Assembly: GCF_039530225.1 (NCBI RefSeq)
Contig: NZ_BAAAOH010000001.1
Span: 124,001-188,000 of the forward strand
DNA: 64,000 bases
Source: Microbacterium pumilum
Lineage (GTDB): Bacteria; Actinomycetota; Actinomycetes; Actinomycetales; Microbacteriaceae
Direction of reading: 5' to 3'
A model generated the notes under the pieces. That model ran no database searches. It saw only the letters and a program-made list of their open reading frames with translations, and was not told the DNA's origin. Both the position numbers and the translations under genes were made by a program. Shown in pieces: positions 16,096 through 24,890 of this stretch (position 1 is the stretch's first letter; every line of letters starts with the position of its first letter).

Positions 16096-17124
16096 CTATA
16101 GCGCGAGCAGTCTCTCGGTGTCGCCGAACACCTCGAGCCCTGCGCATTCCGCGACCCCTTCGATGAGCATGCGACCCTCGGCGTCCCGATGACGGAACGA
16201 GACCCGCGCGTCCAGCGTCTCTTCCACCCGCTGATGCATCGCCGTCCGCAGCGGAGCGTGCAGCAGACCGCCGCGCACCCGCTCGGCATCGAGGTCAAGC
16301 ACGCCATCCGGACCCGTCACCGACCAGCGCACGTGGGTGTCGTCGATCGCGAGACGCGTCTCACGCGATCGGTTGTACGTCGTCCACTTATGCAGGCGGC
16401 CGCTGTGACGGAAGCCGATGATGGAGCCGCGGAACGACCCCGTGAGCCACGGGATGATGGCGACCGAGGCGATGAGCGAGGCATCCGCCTGCTCTTCGCC
16501 GGCGCTCTCGACGCCCTCGGTCGACGCATCGATGTGGTTGCTCGCCATCCAGACGTAGCCGGCGGGGAAAGCCTTGCCCCAGTCCTTCTCGATGTAACCG
16601 CGACCGCCGTCGAAAGAGGTGCCGTGGCCCTCGATGTCGAGCGAACCGGCGAGGCCGTGACCGAACGAGACGATGCCGTGGAAGCACTCCATGAAGGGGA
16701 CCATTCCGTACCAGCCCATGATTCCGGGCTCGCGCAGGGTGACCGGCCAGGGAGTGAGTGCCGTGGTGAAGTCGACGCTCCCGCGCAGCTGAGGCAGATC
16801 GAGGATCGCTCCCTCGGATGTGAAGCGATTGGTGCCGACTTCGACATCGAACCCGCGATCCGACGCACGGAACTGCTCGAGAGGCATGCGGTGGTACCAA
16901 GAGCGGCCCGTCAGTCCATCGAGCACCTGCACGAACGCTTCGTCGCGCTCGCCGTCGTCCCCCGCGAGACCACGGAACACCCCCGGTATGACCGCCCACC
17001 GCTGCGCGCGATCCGCCGTCACCAGCTTGATGTACCAGCCCTCGAAGAAGCCGCGACGAACGCCCGTACCGTGGAAGGCTTCCGGATGCCGCACGCCTCG
17101 AACCGCAGCCGCCGGAGTTCGCAT
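16096..17124 (-). CDS. tocopherol cyclase-family protein
   Basis: A 342-residue protein with FFEGWYIKLV near residue 26 and the GRGYIEKDWGKAFP block near 176, both hallmarks of the tocopherol cyclase-like family. In plants and cyanobacteria the enzyme closes the chromanol ring; in non-photosynthetic actinobacteria the function is unknown, so no pathway is assigned. No signal peptide or membrane segment is seen. It appears to be a single-gene unit; 17125-17275 downstream of TetR holds nothing recognisable. Confidence 0.8.
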   Translation of the reverse strand: MRTPAAAVRGVRHPEAFHGTGVRRGFFEGWYIKLVTADRAQRWAVIPGVFRGLAGDDGERDEAFVQVLDGLTGRSWYHRMPLEQFRASDRGFDVEVGTNRFTSEGAILDLPQLRGSVDFTTALTPWPVTLREPGIMGWYGMVPFMECFHGIVSFGHGLAGSLDIEGHGTSFDGGRGYIEKDWGKAFPAGYVWMASNHIDASTEGVESAGEEQADASLIASVAIIPWLTGSFRGSIIGFRHSGRLHKWTTYNRSRETRLAIDDTHVRWSVTGPDGVLDLDAERVRGGLLHAPLRTAMHQRVEETLDARVSFRHRDAEGRMLIEGVAECAGLEVFGDTERLLAL

Positions 17125-17275
17125 GCGCCCAGACTAGGGCGTGTCAGATCGCACTCCGCCTCGAGAAGCGGGGACGGCCGATCGGCTTCACCAGCTGAAG
17201 CTTGGCCATCGGGGACGCAGAGTCGTCGAGCGCTGCTTCACCGAGCTCACGCACCGGCGTGGGATCGCCATGAGC

Positions 17276-17821
17276 TCAGACAAGACAGCCGCGCACCGTC
17301 AGCTCGACGATAGGTCGGATCGGCGTGTCGGGCGCGACCGTCAATCGGTTCACGATGATCCCTGCGCCGGTCGCCAGCAGGGCACGGGCAGCGGTGTCGG
17401 GGTCGGCTGCGCCGAGGTCCGTGAGGCGCTCCCGCGTCCAATCCTCGAACAGCGATCGCTGAGCGCGCATAGACGGCTGCGCACCGGGCGTCGCCGTGGT
17501 CTCGAAGAACAGCGCGTATCTCGCCCGCGTCCTCGTCGCGTAGCGACCCGTCGCGTCTTCGAGCAGGCGCGTGAGCACGTCGACGACGTCGTCGATCGTA
17601 CGAGCGGAAGCCATCGCGGCCGTGAGGTCGGCCCGCTCCTGCTCGGCGATCGAGACGACCACGCCGGCGACGAGTGCGTCGCGCGTGCGGAACCAGTTCG
17701 ACGTGGAGCCTTTCGGGAGGCCGGCCTCTGCATCGACGCGCGCGTGTGTGAGAGCGCGCACGCCCTGCTCGCCGACCAGCCGGACGGCAGCGTCCAGAGC
17801 GCGCTCTCGGGTGGAACTCAC
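17276..17821 (-). CDS. TetR-family transcriptional regulator
   Basis: A 181-residue protein with an N-terminal helix-turn-helix (RALDAAVRLVGEQGVRAL, HARVDAEAGLPKGSTSNWFRTRDAL, about residues 7-48) and a ligand-binding helical C-terminal domain. The start is GTG 17821. It is divergent from a membrane-protein gene, with a near-perfect double operator between them, so local repression of both genes is likely. Confidence 0.88.
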   Translation of the reverse strand: MSSTRERALDAAVRLVGEQGVRALTHARVDAEAGLPKGSTSNWFRTRDALVAGVVVSIAEQERADLTAAMASARTIDDVVDVLTRLLEDATGRYATRTRARYALFFETTATPGAQPSMRAQRSLFEDWTRERLTDLGAADPDTAARALLATGAGIIVNRLTVAPDTPIRPIVELTVRGCLV

Positions 17822-17845
17822 AATCCGACCTTAGGCTCGACGACT

Positions 17846-17885
17846 CTACTATGGAAGTAGTGACACAGCACTACTTCCATAGTAG
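17846..17885. promoter_or_regulatory. perfect 17-bp inverted repeat, TetR operator pair
   Basis: CTACTATGGAAGTAGTG (17846-17862) and CACTACTTCCATAGTAG (17869-17885) are exact complements, separated by 6 bases. Each arm is itself a dyad (CTACT-ATGGA-AGTAG), so there are two operator copies. It lies between divergent tetR (start 17821) and the membrane-protein gene (start 17896). Confidence 0.8.
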
Positions 17886-17895
17886 CCTGACGGGC

Positions 17896-18321
17896 ATGGG
17901 ATACGTGGTGCTCGGGGCGTGGTTGATCCAGGCCACCGTAGGAGTGACGCTGCTGGTCTCCTGGGCGAGGCATGCGCACGGGCAGAGCGCCGGGCTCGTC
18001 TGGACTCACGCCGTCGCAATGGTCGGGTTCCTCGTGCCATGGTCCGCCTTCGTCGTGACGGGCGCCGCGCTGTGGGCGTGGGTCGGTTTCGGTGTGCTGC
18101 TCGTCTTCATCGGCTTCGGTGACGCGACGATGGTGCGTCGCGCACGCACGGTGCTCGGTGAGACGAACCCGGGTCTGCGCGACTACGTGCCCGCAGCCCT
18201 GGTCGCGCTGTCGGGACGTCTCGGTCGTCGCACCACCTTCCACATGCTGTTCAGCGCCGTCGTGTTCTTCGGCGCCCTCGCCGTCGCGATCGGTGCGACC
18301 GTCGCGGCCGCAGCATCGTGA
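17896..18321 (+). CDS. four-helix membrane protein under TetR control
   Basis: A 141-residue hydrophobic protein; four membrane segments at about residues 4-22, 37-57, 60-78 and 114-135, with a positively charged loop (MVRRARTV) between the third and the fourth. The ATG at 17896 is chosen over 17851, which lies inside the operator. No family could be named with confidence. The divergent TetR gene suggests an inducible membrane function such as efflux support or stress response. Confidence 0.72.
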   Translation: MGYVVLGAWLIQATVGVTLLVSWARHAHGQSAGLVWTHAVAMVGFLVPWSAFVVTGAALWAWVGFGVLLVFIGFGDATMVRRARTVLGETNPGLRDYVPAALVALSGRLGRRTTFHMLFSAVVFFGALAVAIGATVAAAAS

Positions 18322-18425
18322 CGCGACGGATCCGTCGAGACCTCGGTAGACCTGCGTGTCGGCGGCACGTCAGAGCCGCCCGATCTCGGGCGTTCGAGTA
18401 TGGACCTCTCGTTACTGTTTCGTGA

Positions 18426-19061
18426 TGCGCCGGCGCGCTGACGGGCGTTCCTGCCCACGGGAATGTCGGTGGACCTTCGTATATTTCCGCCGACCCCGCA
18501 CAGGCGTTCGGCGACCGTCAGCCCGGGGTTCGGATCGTCGTCGAGGCGTCGGCGATCACGGCGGCCGGCACTCGAGGCGGGATGCGCATCACGGGTGTCG
18601 GACACCTCGAGGACGGCGGACAGGCACTGCCGGGCGGCCTGATCGAGAAGTACCTCTGCGACGCCGGAGCGGTGCCGGTCATCCAACATGAGCATCACCG
18701 ACCACTCGACGTGGGGCGCGACCAACGTCTCTTCACCACGAAGCAGCGCATCGCGATCGCGGTACGTGACGGCGGGTGCATCTGGCCGAGCTGCACGGCG
18801 CCTCCATCGGTGTGCGAGCTCCACCATCTGGACCATTGGTGGGAGCACCACGGCAAGACGGATGTCGATCATGGCGTCCCGTTGTGCCGCAACTGCCACT
18901 TGAGGCTGCACAACGAGGGGTGGCGGATCACCCGTGAGCGGGTTCCGGAGACGGGGATCGACACGTACTGGCTCCATCCTCCGGCGCACCCCGTGACGGG
19001 CGAAGCCGGCGAGCCGTTGCGATTGACCTCGAAGTCCCCGCGTCGCTTCACGGCAGCCTGA
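18426..19061 (+). pseudogene. truncated DUF222/HNH endonuclease remnant
   Basis: The frame is open from 18426, after an in-frame TGA, to 19061, and encodes the end of a DUF222-HNH protein: RIVVEASAITAAGTR, then the HNH domain with CIWPSCTAPP, CELHHLDHW and LCRNCHLRLHNEGW. The usual N-terminal DUF222 domain of about 250 residues is missing, and the first ATG (18582) falls in the middle of the fold. The zinc and HNH residues are intact, so loss is by 5' truncation. A short expressed HNH protein from 18582 cannot be excluded. Confidence 0.7.
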
Positions 19062-19155
19062 CGCAAATGGGAGCGCGAATGAGAAGATCGCGGCGCGGGG
19101 CTACGGCGTCGCGACCTCCACCGATCCGCCAGGCTCGGTCAGACCGGACGGCCTG

Positions 19156-20325
19156 CTACCGCTCCAGGACGACCGCGAGTCCTTGGCCGACGCCGATGCA
19201 GATCGCGGCGACGGCGACACCACCACCGCGACGCGCGAGCTCGTGCGCCGCGTGGCCGATGATGCGTCCGCCCGAGGCGCCCAGCGGGTGGCCGATCGCG
19301 ATCGCACCGCCGTGGATGTTGACGATCTCGGGGTCGAGGTCTTCCCAGAGCGTGATGCACGCGAGCGACTGCGACGCGAATGCCTCGTTGAGCTCCACGA
19401 AGTCGACGTCCGCCCACGACCGACCGGCACGAGCGAGTGCTCGGTTCGCAGCCTCGACGGGAGCGACACCGAACACGTCGGGGTCGTTGCCGAAGACTCC
19501 ACGACCGGTGATGCGGGCGAGCGGCTCGATATCCAGCGCGCCCTCCGCGCCCAGCAGGATGGCCGACGCACCATCGTTGATCGGCGAGGAGTTGCCCGCG
19601 GTCACGGAGCCGTCGGCGGCGAACAGGGCGCGCAGTCCGCCGAGCACCTCGAGTGTGGTGTCGTCGCGGATGCCCTCATCGCGGGCGAGCGACGTGCCAT
19701 CGACCTGCACGATCTCGCCGTCGTAGGCACCGTCGGCCCACGCCTGCGCCGCGAGCCGGTGACTGCGGAGCGCGAACGCGTCCTGCTGCTCGCGCGAGAT
19801 CCCGTAGATCGTCGCGAGCTTCTCTGCGGACTCGCCGTTGGAGATCGTCCAGTCCTTGCGGAGCTTCGGGTTCGTCATCCGCCATCCGATGGATGTGTTC
19901 CACATCGTCTGGTTGCCGACCGCGGGAAACGGCTTCGCGGGCTTTTCGACCACGTACGGCGCACGGCTCATCGACTCCACGCCACCGGCGAGGATCACGT
20001 CGGCGTCGCCTGCTTCGATCGCACGACTGCCCTGGATGACGGCTTCGACCGACGATCCGCAGAGCCGGTTGACCGTGACGCCGGGGACGCTGGACGGAAA
20101 GCCCGCGAGCAGAGCGCCGAACCGTGCGACGTCACGATTGTCCTCGCCGGCCTGATTCGCATCGCCGAAGATCACGTCGTCGATCCGTGCCGGATCTAGC
20201 CCGGTGCGCTCCACGATGGCGCGCATCGCGACCGCGGCGAGGTCGTCCGGGCGCACGGTCGAGAGCGCGCCGCCGGCACGACCGAAGGGGGTGCGAACAG
20301 CGTCGAAGATGTAAGTGCCGGCCAT
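19156..20325 (-). CDS. pcaF: beta-ketoadipyl-CoA thiolase
   Basis: A 389-residue thiolase with the acylated Cys in NRLCGSSVEAV (about residue 90), GHPLGASGGR and a final CIGVGQG loop. It cleaves 3-oxoadipyl-CoA with CoA to succinyl-CoA and acetyl-CoA, the last step of the pathway. The ATG at 20325 is one base after the end of pcaJ; the longer frame is not supported. Last gene of the eight-gene pca operon. Confidence 0.93.
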   Translation of the reverse strand: MAGTYIFDAVRTPFGRAGGALSTVRPDDLAAVAMRAIVERTGLDPARIDDVIFGDANQAGEDNRDVARFGALLAGFPSSVPGVTVNRLCGSSVEAVIQGSRAIEAGDADVILAGGVESMSRAPYVVEKPAKPFPAVGNQTMWNTSIGWRMTNPKLRKDWTISNGESAEKLATIYGISREQQDAFALRSHRLAAQAWADGAYDGEIVQVDGTSLARDEGIRDDTTLEVLGGLRALFAADGSVTAGNSSPINDGASAILLGAEGALDIEPLARITGRGVFGNDPDVFGVAPVEAANRALARAGRSWADVDFVELNEAFASQSLACITLWEDLDPEIVNIHGGAIAIGHPLGASGGRIIGHAAHELARRGGGVAVAAICIGVGQGLAVVLER

Positions 20326-20326
20326 G

Positions 20327-20980
20327 TCAGTCCTCCTGGATCGCAGCGGAGAGCGAGAGGCCCGTGAGCTGTTCAAGGTCTTCCACCGTGTTGTCGCCGA
20401 ATGCCTCGCGCACCGCGAAACCCTCCGGCGTGACGTCGAATACGGCGTGGTCTGTGTAGACGCGCGTCACGCAGCCCACGCCGGTGAGGGGGTAGGTGCA
20501 CGCCGCGACGAGCTTGGATTCGTCGGACTTCGTGAGCAGGTCGGTCATGACGTAGACCGACTTGGCGCCGATGGCAAGGTCCATTGCGCCACCGACCGCC
20601 GGAATCGCGCCGGGCGCCCCGGTCGACCAGTTCGCGAGGTCGCCGGTCTGCGACACCTGGAATGCTCCGAGCACGCAGACGTCGAGATGTCCACCGCGCA
20701 TCATCGCGAACGAGTCCGCATGGTGGAAGAAAGCTGACCCCGCCAGTTCGGTGACGGCCTGCTTGCCGGCGTTGATGAGGTCCGGATCGACGTGCGTGGC
20801 ATCCGGAGCCGGTCCCATGCCCAGCATCCCGTTCTCGGTGTGCAGAATGATCTCGAGCTCAGCGGGCAGGAAGTTCGCGACAAGGGTGGGGGCGCCGATG
20901 CCCAGGTTCACCACGGCGCCCTCGGGGATGTCGGCGGCGATGCGACGCGCCAGGTCGTCGCGGCTGATGCGGGTGGTCAC
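20327..20980 (-). CDS. pcaJ: 3-oxoadipate CoA-transferase subunit B
   Basis: A 217-residue beta subunit of a family I CoA-transferase, with the catalytic Glu in the TENGMLGMGP motif (about residue 46). With PcaI it moves CoA from succinyl-CoA to 3-oxoadipate. The GTG start at 20980 overlaps the pcaI stop (GTGA), which couples the translation of the two subunits. Confidence 0.93.
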   Translation of the reverse strand: MTTRISRDDLARRIAADIPEGAVVNLGIGAPTLVANFLPAELEIILHTENGMLGMGPAPDATHVDPDLINAGKQAVTELAGSAFFHHADSFAMMRGGHLDVCVLGAFQVSQTGDLANWSTGAPGAIPAVGGAMDLAIGAKSVYVMTDLLTKSDESKLVAACTYPLTGVGCVTRVYTDHAVFDVTPEGFAVREAFGDNTVEDLEQLTGLSLSAAIQED

Positions 20981-21735
20981 TGGTCGGCTCCCCTCACGGC
21001 GGGTGCAGCAGCGGATGGGCGACCTTCGAGGTCGACTCCGCCGATGAACTCCCCGCCATCGAGCCACCGCCGCTCGCCGACCGCGATCACGCGATCGACG
21101 AAGATCCCTGGGGTCACGATGGCCTCGGGGTCGAGCGACCCGAGCGGCACGATCTCGTCGACCTGCACCACGGTCACTGCGGCCGCGGTCGCCATGATCG
21201 GGCCGAAGTTGCGCGCGGTCTTGCGGTAGATCAGGTTGCCCCAGCGGTCCGCCTTCAGCGCACTGATGAGCGCGAAGTCCGCGCGGATCGGGTACTCGAG
21301 CACATAGTCGCGCCCGTCGATCGTGCGGGCCTCTTTGCCCTCGGCCAGCTCGGTGCCGACGCCGGTCGGCGAGAAGAACGCTCCGATGCCGGCGCCCGCG
21401 GCGCGGATCCGCTCGGCGAGGTTGCCCTGCGGCACGATCTCTAGCTCGATCTCACCCGCTCGATAAAGTCCGTCGAAGACCCACGAGTCGTGCTGCCGCG
21501 GAAACGAGCACACGATCCTGCGCACCTGGCCCGCGGAGAGCAGCGCTGCCAGCCCCGTGTCGCCGTTGCCCGCGTTGTTGTTGACGATCGTCAGTTCGCG
21601 CGCGCCGTGCGCGATCAGGGCGTCGATGAGCTCCACGGGCTGACCGGCTCGCCCGAAGCCGCCGATCATCACCGTCGCGCCGTCGGGGATGCCGGCCACG
21701 GCGGACCCGGCATCCGCCACTGTCTTGTCGATCAT
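20977..21735 (-). CDS. pcaI: 3-oxoadipate CoA-transferase subunit A
   Basis: A 252-residue alpha subunit of a family I CoA-transferase with VMIGGFGRAGQP near residue 23 and YRKTARNFGP near residue 190. The ATG at 21735 overlaps the pcaC stop by 4 bases. It works with PcaJ; a catalytic Glu is absent here, as expected for the A subunit. Confidence 0.93.
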   Translation of the reverse strand: MIDKTVADAGSAVAGIPDGATVMIGGFGRAGQPVELIDALIAHGARELTIVNNNAGNGDTGLAALLSAGQVRRIVCSFPRQHDSWVFDGLYRAGEIELEIVPQGNLAERIRAAGAGIGAFFSPTGVGTELAEGKEARTIDGRDYVLEYPIRADFALISALKADRWGNLIYRKTARNFGPIMATAAAVTVVQVDEIVPLGSLDPEAIVTPGIFVDRVIAVGERRWLDGGEFIGGVDLEGRPSAAAPAVRGADQ

Positions 21736-22142
21736 GACGACTCTCCCGTCGTTGGTTCGGCGAAGACCTCGCTCGCGATGCGGAACGCGGTGTTCGCCGC
21801 GGGAACGCCGGCGTACAGCCCGCCCTGGAGGATGACCTCGCGGATCTCGTCGATCGTGAGCCCGTTGCGGAGCGCCGCGCGCAGGTGCATCGCGAGCTCC
21901 TCGTGATGGCCGAGGGCGATGAGCGTGCTGAGCACCGCGACGGATCGCGATCGGCGATCGAGGCCAGGCCGCGACCAGATGTCTCCCCACGCGACGCGGG
22001 TGATGAAGTCCTGGAAGTCCGCCGTCAGGTCTGTCGTCCCGGTGATCGCACGGTCGACGTGGGCATCCGAGAGCACCTCGCGGCGCACCGTCATCCCTCG
22101 CTCGTATCGTTCACCGTCGGTGAGTCCGGCATCCCGCGTCAT
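21732..22142 (-). CDS. pcaC: 4-carboxymuconolactone decarboxylase
   Basis: A 136-residue CMD-family protein. It has no CXXC pair, unlike the AhpD-like protein at 1771, and has the family block GHHEELAMHLRAALRNGL and VILQGGLYAGVPAANTAF. It decarboxylates 4-carboxymuconolactone to 3-oxoadipate enol-lactone. It is a separate gene from pcaD; in many actinobacteria they are fused (pcaL). Its ATG at 22142 overlaps the pcaD stop. Confidence 0.93.
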   Translation of the reverse strand: MTRDAGLTDGERYERGMTVRREVLSDAHVDRAITGTTDLTADFQDFITRVAWGDIWSRPGLDRRSRSVAVLSTLIALGHHEELAMHLRAALRNGLTIDEIREVILQGGLYAGVPAANTAFRIASEVFAEPTTGESS

Positions 22143-22933
22143 CGCGCGTCCCTTCCGTTCAGTCCGTCGAAGAAGTCCAGGATCGCGCTGGCCGTCCCGG
22201 GCGGGCGCTCCGCCGGGGGGAGGTGGGCCGCGCCATCGATGCGCACGGTACGCCCATCGATCACCCCGTCGGCGATCTCGCGCGACTTGGCCTCCGGTGC
22301 CACCGCGTCATGCTCGCCCCACGCGGCGAGCACAGGCACTCGGATCTCGCCGAGCCGGTCGCGCACGTCGTAGTCCGCAAGCGCTTCGCAGCACAGCGCA
22401 TAGCTCTCGTCGTCCGCGTCCTGCAGCGCGTGCAGCAGCCGGCCCGACAGGTCGGGCTCTCGCTCGATCGAACCCGGGGCGAACCAACGTCCCGCCGACG
22501 CGCTGATCAGCGACGAGGTGGACTGCGCACGCACCTGCGCAGCGCGATCGTGCCAGCCGGGCGGGTCGCCGAGCTGGGCGCCAGACGCGATGATGGCGGC
22601 GCCTTCGACGAGCTGCGGATGCCGCAGCAGCAGCTCCAGTCCTGTTGCTCCGCCCAGCGACACACCCGCATACAGGACCCCGCCTGCCCCCGATGCAACG
22701 ATTGCGTCGGCAACAGCGTCCGCGAGATCGCCGATCGTGAACGCGTCGCCGGCAGGCGTGGAGGCGCCGTGACCCGGCAGATCCCACGCGATCACCCGGT
22801 ACCGGCCGGTGAGAGCGGGCACGACCTTCTCCCACAGGATGGTCGACGTGCCGAGGGAGGGCCCGAGCACCACGAGCGGCGCGCCCGCGGGTCCGGGCGA
22901 CTCGCTCAGGGCGATCGACGGAACAGCCATCAC
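22139..22933 (-). CDS. pcaD: 3-oxoadipate enol-lactonase
   Basis: A 264-residue alpha/beta hydrolase with WDLPGHGAS (oxyanion region) and the nucleophile elbow GVSLGG at about residue 91. AWGEHDAVAP carries the likely acid residue and GAAHLPPAE the catalytic His. It hydrolyses the enol-lactone to 3-oxoadipate. It overlaps pcaB and pcaC by 4 bases each. Confidence 0.92.
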   Translation of the reverse strand: MMAVPSIALSESPGPAGAPLVVLGPSLGTSTILWEKVVPALTGRYRVIAWDLPGHGASTPAGDAFTIGDLADAVADAIVASGAGGVLYAGVSLGGATGLELLLRHPQLVEGAAIIASGAQLGDPPGWHDRAAQVRAQSTSSLISASAGRWFAPGSIEREPDLSGRLLHALQDADDESYALCCEALADYDVRDRLGEIRVPVLAAWGEHDAVAPEAKSREIADGVIDGRTVRIDGAAHLPPAERPPGTASAILDFFDGLNGRDAR

Positions 22934-24312
22934 TCGGCCTCCCGTGCTTCCCGCACCGCCGCATCCGCGAGTGAGACCGCGAGCCCGAGGTACTCAGCCG
23001 GATCGAGCAATGCGTCCACGTCGAGGTCGGCGGCCTCCGGCAGGGTCGCGACGAGCTCGCGCAGGTCTCCCCCGGCTCCAGCCGCTTCGACGAGCTCGTC
23101 GAAGCGGGCGGATCCGATGAGCGGCCTCAGCGCGATGCCGAGGCGTTCGGTCACGATGAGCCCGCCCGTCAGCGCGAGGTTCGCCCGCGCGCGTCCCGCG
23201 TCGAAGCCGAGTCCGCCGGTCAGCGCGGCGCCACGGGACGCCGCGCCGGCGGTGAGCTGCAGCAGCTCGACCAGCACAGGCCATTCGGCGTGCCACGCGC
23301 CGTCCGGTCGTTCGTCGACCGCAAGCCCCGCCGCCAGATGCAGCTGGGCGGCCAGGCCGGGAGCGCGCAGCGCGGCGGAGCGGATCAGCACGGCGTCGAC
23401 GGGATTCTGCTTGTGGGGCATGGCGCTCGATCCGCCTCCGGCACCGAGCGACACCTCGCCGATCTCGGTGCGCGCCAGAGTTGCGACATCCGTGGCGACG
23501 AGCCCGAGCGCCGCCACCACGGTGGCCAGGGCATCCCCCAGACGCGTCACAGGTCGACGTTCGGTGTGCCATGGCGCACGCGGCTGAGCGAGCCCGAGCT
23601 CGTCGGCGAAAAGGGCCGGCAGGGCGGCGGCGGTATCGGGTCCGAACTGTTCGACGAAGGCGGCGAGGGTGCCGGCCGCTCCGCCGAGCTGTGCGGGCAG
23701 CGAGTTCGCCACGACGTGCAGATCGCTGCGTGCATCGATCAGGGCACGGATCCATCCCGCGACGCGCGCACCGATCGTGGTCGGCACCGCGTGCTGGGTG
23801 AGCGTGCGGGCGGCGGCGGGATCGGCGCGGTGCCGCTCGGCGAGCAGGGCGAGCGTGGCGATCGTCTCGCCGAGGTCCGCATCGATGCGCGACGCGACGT
23901 CACGGCCGAGTGTCATCAGGGCGGAGTCGATGATGTCCTGGCTGGTAGCACCGCGGTGGATCCAGGCGGCGGCATCCGGGTCCTCGCCCGCCACCCGCGC
24001 GCGCAGCAGCGCGATGAGCGGGATCATCGGATTTCCATCGGCGACGGCGTCGCCCGCGAGACGCGGGATGTCGATCTCGCGCAGCCAATCGGGATCCGCC
24101 GCGGCATTCAGCGCTGCGAGGATCGACTCCGGGGCCGCTCCCACCGAGACGAGAGCGCGTCCCAGCGAGATCTCCGCCTCGACCAGGTGTCGCAGCACGA
24201 CATCGTCGGATGCCGCGCCGCGCGTGCGGGCGGTCACCGGCGAGAGCAGCCCCGCGTCGACGGGGGCTGCCGCGTCTTCACCGCCCCGGAACGACCGGTC
24301 ATCAGAAGGCAA
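22930..24312 (-). CDS. pcaB: 3-carboxy-cis,cis-muconate cycloisomerase
   Basis: A fumarase/aspartase-superfamily protein with HRGATSQDIIDSALM and the signature GGSSAMPHKQNP (about residue 275). It lactonises 3-carboxymuconate to 4-carboxymuconolactone. The start is uncertain: no ATG is in frame before the conserved GLLSPV; TTG 24312, which overlaps the pcaG stop by 11 bases, gives 460 residues and is the best candidate. The reading frame continues 5' only as shadow sequence of pcaG. Confidence 0.9.
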   Translation of the reverse strand: MPSDDRSFRGGEDAAAPVDAGLLSPVTARTRGAASDDVVLRHLVEAEISLGRALVSVGAAPESILAALNAAADPDWLREIDIPRLAGDAVADGNPMIPLIALLRARVAGEDPDAAAWIHRGATSQDIIDSALMTLGRDVASRIDADLGETIATLALLAERHRADPAAARTLTQHAVPTTIGARVAGWIRALIDARSDLHVVANSLPAQLGGAAGTLAAFVEQFGPDTAAALPALFADELGLAQPRAPWHTERRPVTRLGDALATVVAALGLVATDVATLARTEIGEVSLGAGGGSSAMPHKQNPVDAVLIRSAALRAPGLAAQLHLAAGLAVDERPDGAWHAEWPVLVELLQLTAGAASRGAALTGGLGFDAGRARANLALTGGLIVTERLGIALRPLIGSARFDELVEAAGAGGDLRELVATLPEAADLDVDALLDPAEYLGLAVSLADAAVREAREAE

Positions 24313-24889
24313 GGAACACGGTCTCCTTCTCGCCCTGGAGCCGGATGTCGTGGCGAAGGCCGCCCGCAGGCGTCCGCGTCGCGACGAGCGTAGCGCGCTC
24401 ACCCTGGTCGAGCGAGGACAGCAGCGGATCCGCCGAGAGGAGCGCTTCGTCGTCGGGCAGGTAGATCCGGGTGTGCAGCTTGTCGGGAAGGCCCCGGGCG
24501 AACACGATGACGGCGAAGAACGGAGCCTCGCCGTCGACCGAGCCCGGGTCGCGCGTCCAGAACTCGTAGTGGCCCTCGTCGTTCGTGGCGGCGCGCCCGA
24601 ATCCGGTGAACGTGTGGTCGTCGCGCCGCTGCGCGCCGCGGGCACGGGGCACCGAGCCGTCGGAGTCGGCCTGCCAGATCTCGACCACCGCGTCGGGGAT
24701 CGGCGCACCGACACCGTCGTAGACCGTGCCTTCCAGGACGATCGCGCCGCGCGAGTGGGGAAAGACGACCTGGTGCATCTTGGGGTAGATGAGCCCGAAT
24801 GCGAAGAACGGGCCGACGGTCTGGCCGGCGGTCGCCCCGTGGGTCTTCGGTTCGCGCGCGGCGAGCGCGGCTGCGGTGTCGTGCGTCAT
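24302..24889 (-). CDS. pcaG: protocatechuate 3,4-dioxygenase alpha subunit
   Basis: A 195-residue intradiol-dioxygenase subunit with TAGQTVGPFFAFGL and VYDGVGAPIPDAVVEIWQAD. The alpha chain does not hold the iron but forms the active-site pocket with PcaH. The ATG at 24889 is two bases after the pcaH stop. Ring cleavage gives 3-carboxy-cis,cis-muconate. Confidence 0.93.
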   Translation of the reverse strand: MTHDTAAALAAREPKTHGATAGQTVGPFFAFGLIYPKMHQVVFPHSRGAIVLEGTVYDGVGAPIPDAVVEIWQADSDGSVPRARGAQRRDDHTFTGFGRAATNDEGHYEFWTRDPGSVDGEAPFFAVIVFARGLPDKLHTRIYLPDDEALLSADPLLSSLDQGERATLVATRTPAGGLRHDIRLQGEKETVFLAF

Positions 24890-24890
24890 G

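Noticed and set aside
18582..19061. Intact small HNH homing endonuclease
   Set aside because: The frame is open upstream with conserved DUF222-linker residues before the ATG, which indicates a truncated longer protein rather than a designed short one.
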